A DNA stretch of 64,000 nucleotides from contig NZ_JAJHUO010000012.1 of NCBI RefSeq assembly GCF_020859565.1, positions 201,029-265,028 of the forward strand, given 5' to 3'. Positions 32,781-41,153 of the stretch are shown here, in pieces. Position 1 is the stretch's first letter, and every line of letters starts with the position of its first letter. The position numbers and the translations under genes are program-made. Below the pieces are notes generated by a model that was not told where the DNA came from, made no database searches, and worked only from the letters and a program-made list of their open reading frames with translations. This stretch comes from Saccharothrix luteola. Lineage in GTDB: Bacteria; Actinomycetota; Actinomycetes; Mycobacteriales; Pseudonocardiaceae.

Positions 32781-34703
32781 ATGGACGCCGACGTCGTCGT
32801 GGTGGGGGCGGGCCCGGTCGGGCTGCTGCTCGCGGGCGACCTGTGCGCGAGCGGCGCGCGGGTCACCGTGCTGGAGCGGCTGACCGAGCCCACCACCGAG
32901 TCCCGCGCCTCGACCTTGCACGCCCGCACCATGGACGTGCTGGCCGAGCGGGACGTGCTGGCGGCGCTCGGCGGGTTGCCGCCGGGCGGCCCCGGCCACT
33001 TCGGCGGCATCCGCCTCGACCTGGCGGCGGCCGACCCGGGCCACCGCTTCGCCGGGCAGTGGAAGTGCCCGCAGGCCGTGCTGGAGCAGGCGCTGGCGGA
33101 CCGCGCGGTCCGGCTCGGCGCGCGGGTGCTGCGCGGCCGGGAGCTGACCGGCCTGGACGAGCGGGAGGACCACGTCGTCGCGGTGACCGGCGCCGACCGG
33201 ATCACCGCCGCGTACCTGGTCGGCTGCGACGGCGAGGAGAGCACCGTGCGAGCCCTCGCCGGGTTCGACTTCCCCGGCCGGGACGCCACGCTGGAGATGC
33301 TGCGGGCCGACGTCGAGGGCGTCGACATCCCCGACCGCCGGTTCGAGCGGCACCCCAACGGCCTGGCCACCGCCCACCGCTGGCCCGACGGCAGCACCCG
33401 CGTCATGGTGCACGTGTTCGGCTCCACGCCCGCGCCGCGATCGGGTCCGCCCACGTTCGCCGAAGTCGTGCGGGCGTGGGCGGCGGTCACCGGCGAGGAC
33501 ATCGGCGGCGGGCGGCCCACGTGGCTCAACGCGTTCGGCAACACCAGCCGGCAGGCCGCGACCTACCGCCGGGGCCGGGTGCTGCTCGCGGGCGACGCCG
33601 CCCACCGGCAGATGCCGGTGGGCGGCCAGGCGCTCAACCTGGGTCTCCAGGACGCCGCCGAACTCGGGCAGCGGCTGTCGGCGCGGCTCGCGGGCGGCGA
33701 CGACGACGGCCCGCTGGAGCACTACGACGCCGTCCGGCACGCCGCGGGCGCCCGGACCCTGACCAACATCCAGGCGCAGGCGCTGCTGCTGCTCGGCGGC
33801 CCGGAGGTGGAGCCGCTGCGCGAGGTCTTCGGCGAGCTCATGCGCTTCGACGCCGTGCAGGCGCACCTCGCCGGGATGGTCAGCGGCCTCGGCACGCCGC
33901 CCGCACCACAGCACACACCGCAGGAGAGGACCACCATGGGCAAGCTCGAAGGCAAGACCGCGCTGGTCACGGGTGCCAGCCGGGGCATCGGACGGGCCAC
34001 CGCGCGGCGGCTGGCCGAGGAGGGCGCGCTGGTCGCCGTCCACTACGCGAGCAACGACGAGGCCGCCGCCGAGACCGTGGCGCTCATCGAGAAGGACGGC
34101 GGCCGGGCGTTCGCCGTGCGGGCCGAGCTCGGCGTGCCCGGCGACGTGCACGAGCTGTTCCTCGGCCTGGAGCGGGGACTTCGCGAGCGCACCGGCGCCA
34201 CGACGTTGGACATCGTGGTGAACAACGCGGCGGCGCAGACCGCGGCGGGCCTCGCGCCCGAGGACGTGACGCCGGAGGACTTCGACCGGCTGATGGCGGT
34301 CAACGCCAAGGCGCCGTTCTTCATCGTGCAGCGCGCGTCGGCGTCGCTGGCCGACGGCGGTCGGATCATCAACATCTCGTCCGGCGTCACCAGGGTCGCC
34401 AACCCCGAGCAGGTGGCGTACTCGATGAGCAAGGGCGCGATCGAGCAGCTGTCGCTGCACATGGCGCGCCACCTCGCGCCGCGCGGCATCACGGTCAACA
34501 GCGTCGCGCCGGGCATCACCGACAACGGCAGCCCCGTGTTCGACATCCCGGAGGCCGTCGAGGCGATGTCGCAGCTGTCGGCGTTCAAGCAGGTCGCCAA
34601 GGCGGACGACGTCGCGAACGTGGTGGCGTTCCTGGCGACCGAGGACGCGCGCTGGATCACCGGCGCGTTCATCGACACCAGCGGCGGCACCCTGCTGGGT
34701 TGA
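32781..34703 (+). CDS. FAD oxygenase-SDR reductase fusion (PgaM/UrdM type)
   Basis: The protein has 640 residues. Residues 1-~370 form a class A FAD oxygenase (VVGAGPVGLLLAGDL, YLVGCDGEESTVRA, VLLAGDAAHRQMPVGGQALN). Residues 386-640 form a complete SDR (TGASRGIGRATA, NNAA, Ser in NISSGV, YSMSK). A Pro-rich linker joins them. This fusion is the signature of angucycline PgaM/CabV/UrdM proteins, whose reductase part sets the C6 hydroxyl after the PgaE-type step. An in-frame ATG at 33936 with its own strong ribosome site would also make the reductase alone (255 residues). Confidence 0.92.
   Translation: MDADVVVVGAGPVGLLLAGDLCASGARVTVLERLTEPTTESRASTLHARTMDVLAERDVLAALGGLPPGGPGHFGGIRLDLAAADPGHRFAGQWKCPQAVLEQALADRAVRLGARVLRGRELTGLDEREDHVVAVTGADRITAAYLVGCDGEESTVRALAGFDFPGRDATLEMLRADVEGVDIPDRRFERHPNGLATAHRWPDGSTRVMVHVFGSTPAPRSGPPTFAEVVRAWAAVTGEDIGGGRPTWLNAFGNTSRQAATYRRGRVLLAGDAAHRQMPVGGQALNLGLQDAAELGQRLSARLAGGDDDGPLEHYDAVRHAAGARTLTNIQAQALLLLGGPEVEPLREVFGELMRFDAVQAHLAGMVSGLGTPPAPQHTPQERTTMGKLEGKTALVTGASRGIGRATARRLAEEGALVAVHYASNDEAAAETVALIEKDGGRAFAVRAELGVPGDVHELFLGLERGLRERTGATTLDIVVNNAAAQTAAGLAPEDVTPEDFDRLMAVNAKAPFFIVQRASASLADGGRIINISSGVTRVANPEQVAYSMSKGAIEQLSLHMARHLAPRGITVNSVAPGITDNGSPVFDIPEAVEAMSQLSAFKQVAKADDVANVVAFLATEDARWITGAFIDTSGGTLLG
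33922..33938 (+). promoter_or_regulatory. internal ribosome site and start for free reductase domain
   Basis: AGGAG at 33922-33926 lies nine bases before an in-frame ATG (33936-33938) exactly at the oxygenase/SDR junction. The first residues after it (MGKLEGKTALVTGAS) are a normal SDR N-terminus. Separate translation of the reductase from such an internal start is described for PgaM; here it is predicted from sequence only. Confidence 0.7.
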
Positions 34704-34717
34704 GATCGGGGGGAAGC

Positions 34718-36289
34718 ATGACGACAGTCCGCGAACCGGAGGCGCACGTCGCCCGGATCGACGAGTTGGCCGCTCTGAAGGAGCTGACCAGGGCGGGCGA
34801 GGACCCGCGTGCCACCGAACGGCAGCACGCGAAGGGCAAGCTGACCGCGCACGAGCGGATCGAGCTGTTGCTGGACAAGGGCAGCTTCACGGAGGTGGAG
34901 CCGCTGCGCAGGCACCGCGCCACCGGGTTCGGCCTGGAGGCCAAGCGCCCGCACGGCGACGGCGTGGTGGCCGGGTGGGGCAGCGTCGACGGCCGGCGGG
35001 TGTTCGTGTACGCGCACGACTTCCGCGCGTTCGGCGGCGCGCTGGGCGAGGCGCACGCCCAGAAGATCCACAAGGTGATGGACCTGGCCATCGCGGCGGG
35101 CGCGCCGCTGGTGTCGTTGAACGACGGCGCGGGGGCGCGCATCCAGGAGGGCGTGTCCGCGCTCGCGGGCTACGGCGGCATCTTCCAGCGCAACGTGCGC
35201 GCGTCCGGCGTGATACCGCAGATCAGCGTGATGCTCGGGCCGTGCGCCGGCGGCGCCGCGTACTCGCCCGCGTTGACCGACTTCGCGTTCATGGTGCGGG
35301 GCGTCTCGCAGATGTTCATCACCGGGCCGGACGTGGTCCGCGCGGTGACCGGCGAAGAGATCTCGATGGAGGGGTTGGGCGGCGCGGAGGTGCACGGCGG
35401 CACGTCCGGCGTGGCGCACTTCGTCTACGACGACGAGGAGAGCTGCCTGGCCGACGTCCGGCTGCTGCTGTCCATGCTGCCCGCCAACAACCGCGAGCTG
35501 CCGCCCGTGGTGCGCGGTGACGACCCGGTGGACCGGCGCGGCGACGCCCTGCTCGACCTGGTGCCCGTGGACGGCGCGCGGTCCTACGACGTGCGCGACG
35601 TGATCGAGGAGGTCGTCGACGACGGGCACCACTTCGAGGTGCACGCGCTGTGGGCGCCGAACCTGGTGTGCACCTTCGCCCGGTTGGACGGGCAGCTGGT
35701 CGGGATCGTGGCCAGCCAGCCGGCGGTGCTCGCCGGGGTGCTGGACATCCGGGCGAGCGAGAAGGGCGCGCGGTTCGTCCAGTTCTGCGACTCGTTCAAC
35801 ATCCCGTTGCTCACGCTGGTGGACGTGCCCGGCTTCCTGCCGGGGGTCGACCAGGAGCACGACGGCATCATCCGGCGTGGCGCGAAGTTGTTGTACGCGT
35901 ACTGCAACGCGACCGTGCCGCGGGTGTCGGTGGTGCTGCGGAAGGCGTACGGCGGCGCGTACATCGTGATGGACTCGAGGTCGATCGGCGCGGACGTCTC
36001 GTACGCCTGGCCCACCAACGAGATCGCGGTGATGGGCGCGGAGGCGGCGGCGGACGTCGTGTTCCGGCGCGAGATAGCGGCCTCCGCGGATCCCTCGCGC
36101 ACCAGGCAGGAGAAGATCGACCAGTACCGCGGTGAGCTGGTGCACCCGTTCTACGCGGCCGAGCGCGGCCTGGTGGACGACGTGATCGACCCGCGCCGGA
36201 CGCGCGAAGTGCTCATTCGCACGTTCGCGATGCTGGAGACCAAAGACGCCGACCTGCCGCGCCGCAAGCACGGCAACCCACCGCAATGA
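34718..36289 (+). CDS. acyl-CoA carboxylase beta chain (carboxyltransferase)
   Basis: The protein has 523 residues. Conserved carboxyltransferase segments include RIELLLDKGSF, NDGAGARIQEGV, MLGPCAGGAAYSPALTDF, and VPGFLPGVDQEHDGIIRRGAKLL in part. It should pair with the alpha chain (24679) and epsilon chain (36286) to make malonyl-CoA or methylmalonyl-CoA. Jadomycin-type clusters also carry carboxylase-like genes, and there a beta-like protein (JadN) has been linked to decarboxylation of an intermediate, so a tailoring role is an alternative. Confidence 0.92.
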   Translation: MTTVREPEAHVARIDELAALKELTRAGEDPRATERQHAKGKLTAHERIELLLDKGSFTEVEPLRRHRATGFGLEAKRPHGDGVVAGWGSVDGRRVFVYAHDFRAFGGALGEAHAQKIHKVMDLAIAAGAPLVSLNDGAGARIQEGVSALAGYGGIFQRNVRASGVIPQISVMLGPCAGGAAYSPALTDFAFMVRGVSQMFITGPDVVRAVTGEEISMEGLGGAEVHGGTSGVAHFVYDDEESCLADVRLLLSMLPANNRELPPVVRGDDPVDRRGDALLDLVPVDGARSYDVRDVIEEVVDDGHHFEVHALWAPNLVCTFARLDGQLVGIVASQPAVLAGVLDIRASEKGARFVQFCDSFNIPLLTLVDVPGFLPGVDQEHDGIIRRGAKLLYAYCNATVPRVSVVLRKAYGGAYIVMDSRSIGADVSYAWPTNEIAVMGAEAAADVVFRREIAASADPSRTRQEKIDQYRGELVHPFYAAERGLVDDVIDPRRTREVLIRTFAMLETKDADLPRRKHGNPPQ

Positions 36290-36582
36290 CGGCCCGGGAC
36301 CGGCGGTTGGCGGCGGTGGGCGACCAGGACCCGCGGTCGGCGGTGGCAAGCGATCGCGACCCGCATCCGGTGGTGGGCGGCCGAGGCCCGCGGCCCGAAC
36401 CGGTGCTGCGCGTGGAGAAGGGCGATCCCGACCCGGTGGAGCTGGCGGCGTTGGCGGCGGTCCTGCGGCTGCGGGCGGCAGCGGCGGCGGTCGTGGAGGA
36501 AGAGGTGCCGCGGCGGGCGGCGCGGTGGCGCAGGCCTGAACGCGCCGCGGGCTTCGCGGGCGCGCGCACCTGGCGGAACTGA
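36286..36582 (+). CDS. acyl-CoA carboxylase epsilon subunit
   Basis: The protein has 98 residues whose ATG overlaps the beta-chain stop (ATGA). The segment PVLRVEKGDPDPVELAALAAVL matches the helix of actinobacterial AccE/PccE epsilon subunits, and the C-terminus ends near a Trp (ARTWRN) as is common in that family. It stabilises the alpha-beta carboxylase. The first ~40 residues are Arg/Asp/Pro-rich and poorly conserved. Confidence 0.8.
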   Translation: MTARDRRLAAVGDQDPRSAVASDRDPHPVVGGRGPRPEPVLRVEKGDPDPVELAALAAVLRLRAAAAAVVEEEVPRRAARWRRPERAAGFAGARTWRN

Positions 36583-36597
36583 CTCAAGGAGACCGGT

Positions 36598-37581
36598 ATG
36601 GACGTCGGCTTTCTCTTCGACCTGCGCAACCCCGCGCAGTGGCAACGGCCCTGGGCGGACCACTACGCGCGCAGCCTGGAGCTGTGCGAGGAGGCCGACC
36701 GGCTCGGCGCGAACGGCGTGTGGTTCACCGAGCACCACCTGTTCCCCGACGGCTACCTGCCCCAGCCGCTGACGTTCGCCGCCGCCGCCGCGGCACGCAC
36801 CCGCAACGTCCGCATCGGCACCGCCGTCACCCTGCCCGCGCTGCGCCACCCCGCGCACCTGGCCGAGGAAGCGGCCGTCGTGGACCTCATCAGCGGCGGG
36901 CGGCTGGAACTCGGCATGGGCGCCGGCTACCGCGTGCCCGAGTTCGAGCTGGTCGGCGCGGACCACGGCCGCCGGTTCGCCCGGACCGAGCACGTCATCC
37001 GCGAAGTCCAGCGGCTGTGGCGGGAAGGCGGCGTCACACCGCTGCCGGTGCAGGACCCCGTGCCCATGTGGGGCGGCTTCTACGGCCCGCGCGGCGCGCG
37101 CATCGCCGGAAGGCTCGGCCTCGGGCTGCTGCACATCTCGCCCGACATCTTCCCGCACTACCGCGACGGGCTGGTCGAAGGCGGCCACGACCCGGCGTCG
37201 GCCCGGATGTCCGACCTGCTGCCCGTGCTGCTCGCCGACGACCCGGACGCGGCCTGGGCCCGCGTCGCGCCGCACCTCGCGCACCAGATGAACAGCTACC
37301 GGCAGCTCTCCGTCGAGGGCACGGACGCGCCGCCACCGCCGCTGATCGAGCCGAGCCAGTTCCGCGACCGCCGCGAGGACGGCCCGTGGGGCGCGTTGGA
37401 GATCATGACCCCCGACGAGGCCGCCGCGCGCATCCTCCAACGGGCCGACGGGCTGCCGGTCGAGCACCTGATCTTCTGGGCCAGCGTCGGCGCGATGCCC
37501 GACGACCTGGTGGTCCGGCACCTGGAGCTCGCCAGCCGCGAGCTGGCGCCGCTGCTGGACAAGGCACCCGCCCGTGCGTGA
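36598..37581 (+). CDS. LLM-class (bacterial luciferase-like) flavin oxidoreductase
   Basis: The protein has 327 residues. GVWFTEHHLFPDGYLPQPL, RIGTAVTLPALRHPAHLAEEAAVVDLISGGRLELGMGAGY in pieces mark a luciferase-fold TIM barrel. It probably uses FMNH2 supplied by the reductase at 38752, or F420. In this cluster it is a candidate ring-oxygenating or quinone-forming enzyme beyond the PgaE/PgaM pair. AAGGAGA precedes the ATG. It overlaps the exporter gene by 8 bases. Confidence 0.85.
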   Translation: MDVGFLFDLRNPAQWQRPWADHYARSLELCEEADRLGANGVWFTEHHLFPDGYLPQPLTFAAAAAARTRNVRIGTAVTLPALRHPAHLAEEAAVVDLISGGRLELGMGAGYRVPEFELVGADHGRRFARTEHVIREVQRLWREGGVTPLPVQDPVPMWGGFYGPRGARIAGRLGLGLLHISPDIFPHYRDGLVEGGHDPASARMSDLLPVLLADDPDAAWARVAPHLAHQMNSYRQLSVEGTDAPPPPLIEPSQFRDRREDGPWGALEIMTPDEAAARILQRADGLPVEHLIFWASVGAMPDDLVVRHLELASRELAPLLDKAPARA

Positions 37582-38755
37582 GGGCGTGGAGTGGGACCGC
37601 AAGGCGTGGGCGCTGCTGTTCGTCCTCTCCGGCAACATGCTGCTGGACGCCCTCGAGGTCTCCGCGGTGCTCCCGGCGCTGACTCCCCTCAGCGCCGGGT
37701 TCGCCGTCACGCCCCTGGACGCGCAGTGGGTGATGAGCGGCTTCGCGCTCGGGTTCGCGCTGCTGCTCGTGCCCGGTCCCCACCTGGCCGCGCGCGTCGG
37801 GCGCAAGGAGCTCTACCTGGGCGCGATGCTGGTGTTCGCGGTGGCGTCCGTGGTCGCGGGCCTCACCGACTCGCTCGGCGTGCTCGTCGCGACCCGCCTG
37901 GTCAAGGGCTTCTGCGCCGCGCTCACCGCGCCCGCCGGGCTGGCGATCATCGTCTCGGTGTTCGACGGCCCGGCACGGCGGCGCGCCGTCTCGGTCTACT
38001 CGCTCTTCGGCGCGGCGGGGTTCACCTCGGGCCTGCTGCTGTCCGGCGTGCTCAGCGCGAACGACTGGCACTGGACGTTCCTGTTCCCGGCGCCGGTCGC
38101 GCTGGTGCTGTTCGCCGCCGGGCTGAGGGTGATACCCCGCGCGCCCGCCGCGCCGCCGCCGCCACTCGGCAAAGCCGTCCTGCGCGACGGCTCGCTGCTG
38201 CGCGCCGGTTTCGGCGCCGCCGCGCTGAACGGCACGTACATCGGGCTGATGCTGCTGGTCACCACGCAGCTCGCGCACCTCGCGCCGTGGCAGCTCGCCC
38301 TCGCCCTGCTGCCCGCCAGCCTGCCGCTGGTCCTCGCCGCGCCCCACGGCGCGCGGCTCGTGCGCCGGTTCGGCACGGCCCGGCTGATCGCGGCCGGCGC
38401 GCTGTGCTCGGTGGCGGGCAACGCCCTCTACCTCGCGCGGCCGGACCCGGAGCCGTACGCCACCGCCGTGCTGCCGGTGCTGCTGCTGGTCGAAGCCGGG
38501 TTCGTGCTGTCGTTCGTCGCGCTGAACCTCCAGGCCACCGCGACCGTGCCGGCCGACCTACGCGCCGCCGCCGTGCCGGTCTACCAGACGTTCGTGCAGC
38601 TCGGCTCGGTCGTGGCGCTGCCGCTGGTCGCGCTGCTGCTCACCACCGGCGGACCCCGTGCGGCGATGGCACTGGTCACCGCGGCAGCGGCGGTCGGCGC
38701 CGCCGTCGCCCTCACCGGTCTCCGCACGACCACCACAGGAAAGGTCCCGTCATGA
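37574..38755 (+). CDS. MFS exporter
   Basis: The protein has 393 residues with about 12 hydrophobic helices. Early segments (GNMLLDALEVSAVLPALTPL, WVMSGFALGFALLLVPG, ARVGRKELYLGAMLVF) match drug-exporting MFS proteins with the loop 2-3 motif (x-R-x-GR-K). It likely exports the mature compound and gives self-resistance. GTG overlaps the upstream stop by 8 bases and its stop overlaps the next ATG (ATGA). Confidence 0.88.
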   Translation: MREGVEWDRKAWALLFVLSGNMLLDALEVSAVLPALTPLSAGFAVTPLDAQWVMSGFALGFALLLVPGPHLAARVGRKELYLGAMLVFAVASVVAGLTDSLGVLVATRLVKGFCAALTAPAGLAIIVSVFDGPARRRAVSVYSLFGAAGFTSGLLLSGVLSANDWHWTFLFPAPVALVLFAAGLRVIPRAPAAPPPPLGKAVLRDGSLLRAGFGAAALNGTYIGLMLLVTTQLAHLAPWQLALALLPASLPLVLAAPHGARLVRRFGTARLIAAGALCSVAGNALYLARPDPEPYATAVLPVLLLVEAGFVLSFVALNLQATATVPADLRAAAVPVYQTFVQLGSVVALPLVALLLTTGGPRAAMALVTAAAAVGAAVALTGLRTTTTGKVPS

Positions 38756-39336
38756 CCGCAGAACCGCTCACCCTCCTCGTCGTCGTGGGCAGCGTCCGCG
38801 ACGGCCGGTTCGGGCCGACCGCCGCGCGGTGGTTCGAGACCGTCGCCCGCACCCACCCCGACTTCCGGGTCGAGCTGCTCGACCTGCTCGACTACCCGCT
38901 GCCGCTCGTCCTGCCCGAACCCGGCAAGCAACCGGACGCCGGCACGGCGCGGGTGCGCGACGCGCTGGCGGGCAAGCTCGACGCCGCCGACGCGTTCGTC
39001 ATCGTCACGCCCGAGTACAACCACGCGCCGCCCGCCGCGCTGAAGAACGCGATCGACTGGTTCAACGCCGAGTGGAACGCCAAGCCGGTCGGGTTCGTGT
39101 CCTACGGCGGCGCGGGCGCGGGCCTGCGCGCGGTCGAGCACCTGCGGCACGTGTTCGCCGAGCTGCACGCCACGACCGTCCGCGAGTCCGTCAGCTTCAC
39201 CAACGTGTGGGACCTCTTCGTCGACGGCGCGCCGCGTGACGCGACGGGCAGCGAGTCGGCGGCGAAGGTGATGCTCGACCGGCTCGCCTGGTGGGGCTCG
39301 GCACTGCGCGCGGCGCGGGCCGCGCGCCCGTACTGA
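38752..39336 (+). CDS. NAD(P)H-dependent FMN reductase
   Basis: The protein has 194 residues with a flavodoxin-like fold: VVVGSVRDGRFGPTAARW (phosphate-binding loop), VIVTPEYNHAPPAALKNAIDW, and PVGFVSYGGAGAGLRAVEHL. These are hallmarks of the FMN_red family. It probably delivers reduced FMN to the luciferase-like enzymes on either side, or reduces a quinone. Coupled to the exporter gene by a 4-base overlap. Confidence 0.9.
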   Translation: MTAEPLTLLVVVGSVRDGRFGPTAARWFETVARTHPDFRVELLDLLDYPLPLVLPEPGKQPDAGTARVRDALAGKLDAADAFVIVTPEYNHAPPAALKNAIDWFNAEWNAKPVGFVSYGGAGAGLRAVEHLRHVFAELHATTVRESVSFTNVWDLFVDGAPRDATGSESAAKVMLDRLAWWGSALRAARAARPY

Positions 39337-39347
39337 AGGGGTAGCAC

Positions 39348-40196
39348 GTGACCACCGTGCACGACCGGCCGTTCCGCTTCGGCGTCGGCCTCTTCACGCC
39401 CGTCGAGCGGTCCGAGTGGGTGGCCAGGGCCAGGCTCGCCGAGCGGTTGGGCTACGACGTGGTGCAGGTGTCCGACCACCTCGGGATGCCCGCGCCGCTG
39501 CCGACCCTGCTGCTCGCCGCCGAGGCCACCGAGCGCGTCCGCGTCGGGACGCTCGTGCTCAACACGACGTTCTACGAACCGGCCGTGCTCGCCCGCGACG
39601 TCGAGACCATCGACCGCTACTCGGGCGGCCGGGTCGAGGTCGGCCTCGGCGCGGGCTACGAGCGCGGCCAGTTCGACGCGGCGGGGTTGCCCTGGACGCC
39701 CGCCGCCGAGCGGGTCGCGCACCTGGCGCGCACCGTGGACCGGCTCAAGGAGTCGGCCGGACCGCCCGTCATGGTCGCCGGTCGCGGCGACCGGGTGCTG
39801 CGGCTGGCCGCCGAACGCGCCGACGTCATCGCGTTCACCGGCACCACCCGCGTCCGCGACGGCGAAGGGCTCAAGCTGGGCAGCGTCGCGGAGTTGGCCG
39901 ATCGCGTCGAATTCGTGCACGCGCACCTCGGCGATCGCGTGCACGACGTCGAACTCAACATTCCCGTTCACCGCGTATTGCTGCCCGGCGCGGAACGCGT
40001 GATCGCCGACGTGTGGCAGAATGATCTGGACCTCACGGCCGACCAGCTCGTCGAGTTGCCGTCAATCCTGGTCGGCACACCCGAAGAATGCGTGGAGCAA
40101 CTGCACGAGGCGCGCAAGCGATTCGGCATCTCCTACTTCAGCGTCCTCGAACCCGAGATGATGTCGTTCTCCCGGGTCATCGAGGCGATGCGTTGA
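39348..40196 (+). CDS. LLM-class F420-dependent oxidoreductase
   Basis: The protein has 282 residues, starting at a GTG after GAAGGGGT. The TIM-barrel pattern FGVGLFTPVERSEWVARARLAERLGYDVVQVSDHLG and RVEVGLGAGYERGQFDAAGL is that of the F420-dependent LLM family with ~280-300 residues. It could reduce or dehydrogenate a ring of the angucyclinone using F420H2. Second luciferase-fold enzyme in the cluster and clearly distinct from the one at 36598. Confidence 0.87.
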   Translation: MTTVHDRPFRFGVGLFTPVERSEWVARARLAERLGYDVVQVSDHLGMPAPLPTLLLAAEATERVRVGTLVLNTTFYEPAVLARDVETIDRYSGGRVEVGLGAGYERGQFDAAGLPWTPAAERVAHLARTVDRLKESAGPPVMVAGRGDRVLRLAAERADVIAFTGTTRVRDGEGLKLGSVAELADRVEFVHAHLGDRVHDVELNIPVHRVLLPGAERVIADVWQNDLDLTADQLVELPSILVGTPEECVEQLHEARKRFGISYFSVLEPEMMSFSRVIEAMR

Positions 40197-40244
40197 GCGC
40201 GCATCACACCAGTTCAACGATAAACGAGAGCCAGGGAGCACGGT

Positions 40245-41072
40245 TTGAAGAGGACATTCGTGATCACGGGCGCCACCGACGGCATCGGCGCGGCCGTGGC
40301 GCGGGCGCTGTTCACCCGGGGGGACCACGTCGTCGCGCTCGGCACGAACCCCCGCAAGGGCGAGGCGCTGGCCGGTGAGGCGGAGCGCGCCCCCGGCTCC
40401 CTGGAGTTCGTCCGGGCCGACCTGAGCCTGGTGTCGGCCAACCGGCGCGTCGTCGACGAGATCCTGGACGCGAACCCGGCGATCGACGGCCTGGTGCTGT
40501 GCGCGCGCTTCTTCCGCACGTACCGGCGTGAGACGGCGGAGGGCTTCGAGGACAACTTCGCCCTGTTCTACCTGAGCAGGCTGCTGTTCAGCTACGGGCT
40601 GCGGCCCGCGCTGGAGAAGACCGAGCGGCCGGTGATCGTCAACGTGGCGGGCCCCGGCCACGACACCCCGGTGGCGTGGGACGACCTGCAGAGCACGCGC
40701 CGCTACGACGGCGTCAACGCCATGTTCATGACCGGGCGGCTGGACGACCTGCTCGGGGTGACCTTCGCCGAACGGCACGGCGACGGGCCGGTGCGCTACG
40801 TCCTGTTCCACCCCGGCACCACGTCGACCGGCTTCGTGGGTGAGTTCGACCCGCAGACCGCGATGTACATCGAGCAGCAGAAGGCGCTGGCGAAACCGGC
40901 CACCGCCGTCGTCGCGCCGATCGTGCGGCTGCTGGACAACCCGCCGGCCGAACCGCTCACCGCGTTCAACCTGTACAGCCAGATGAGCGTGCACAACGGG
41001 TTGTTCTCGCCGAAGGACGCGGCGCGACTGGCCGCGCTCACCGACGAATTGTTGGCGCGCGTCGAGGGATAA
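40245..41072 (+). CDS. SDR-like protein lacking the YxxxK motif
   Basis: The protein has 275 residues, starting at TTG with AGGGAG 6 bases upstream. The N-terminus (TFVITGATDGIGAAVARAL) is a good NAD(P)-binding motif and the protein resembles retinol-dehydrogenase-like SDRs. Where YxxxK is expected it reads RRYDGVNAMFMTGR, so the catalytic Lys is missing, and NNAG is replaced by LCARF. It may bind substrate and cofactor without classical hydride transfer, or use other residues. The gene is followed by a strong hairpin. Confidence 0.75.
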   Translation: MKRTFVITGATDGIGAAVARALFTRGDHVVALGTNPRKGEALAGEAERAPGSLEFVRADLSLVSANRRVVDEILDANPAIDGLVLCARFFRTYRRETAEGFEDNFALFYLSRLLFSYGLRPALEKTERPVIVNVAGPGHDTPVAWDDLQSTRRYDGVNAMFMTGRLDDLLGVTFAERHGDGPVRYVLFHPGTTSTGFVGEFDPQTAMYIEQQKALAKPATAVVAPIVRLLDNPPAEPLTAFNLYSQMSVHNGLFSPKDAARLAALTDELLARVEG

Positions 41073-41080
41073 CTGCGGAA

Positions 41081-41125
41081 ACGACCCCCGGACGGGTAAT
41101 CGATGCTCACTCGTCCGGGGGTCGT
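41081..41125 (+). terminator. perfect 14-bp stem hairpin
   Basis: Arms 41081-41094 and 41112-41125 pair perfectly around a 17-base loop, starting nine bases after the SDR-like stop. It sits inside the cluster, so it may attenuate rather than end transcription before the last SDR and methyltransferase genes. Confidence 0.7.
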
Positions 41126-41153
41126 CGGCGAATGATCGTCACGAGGAGTATTC

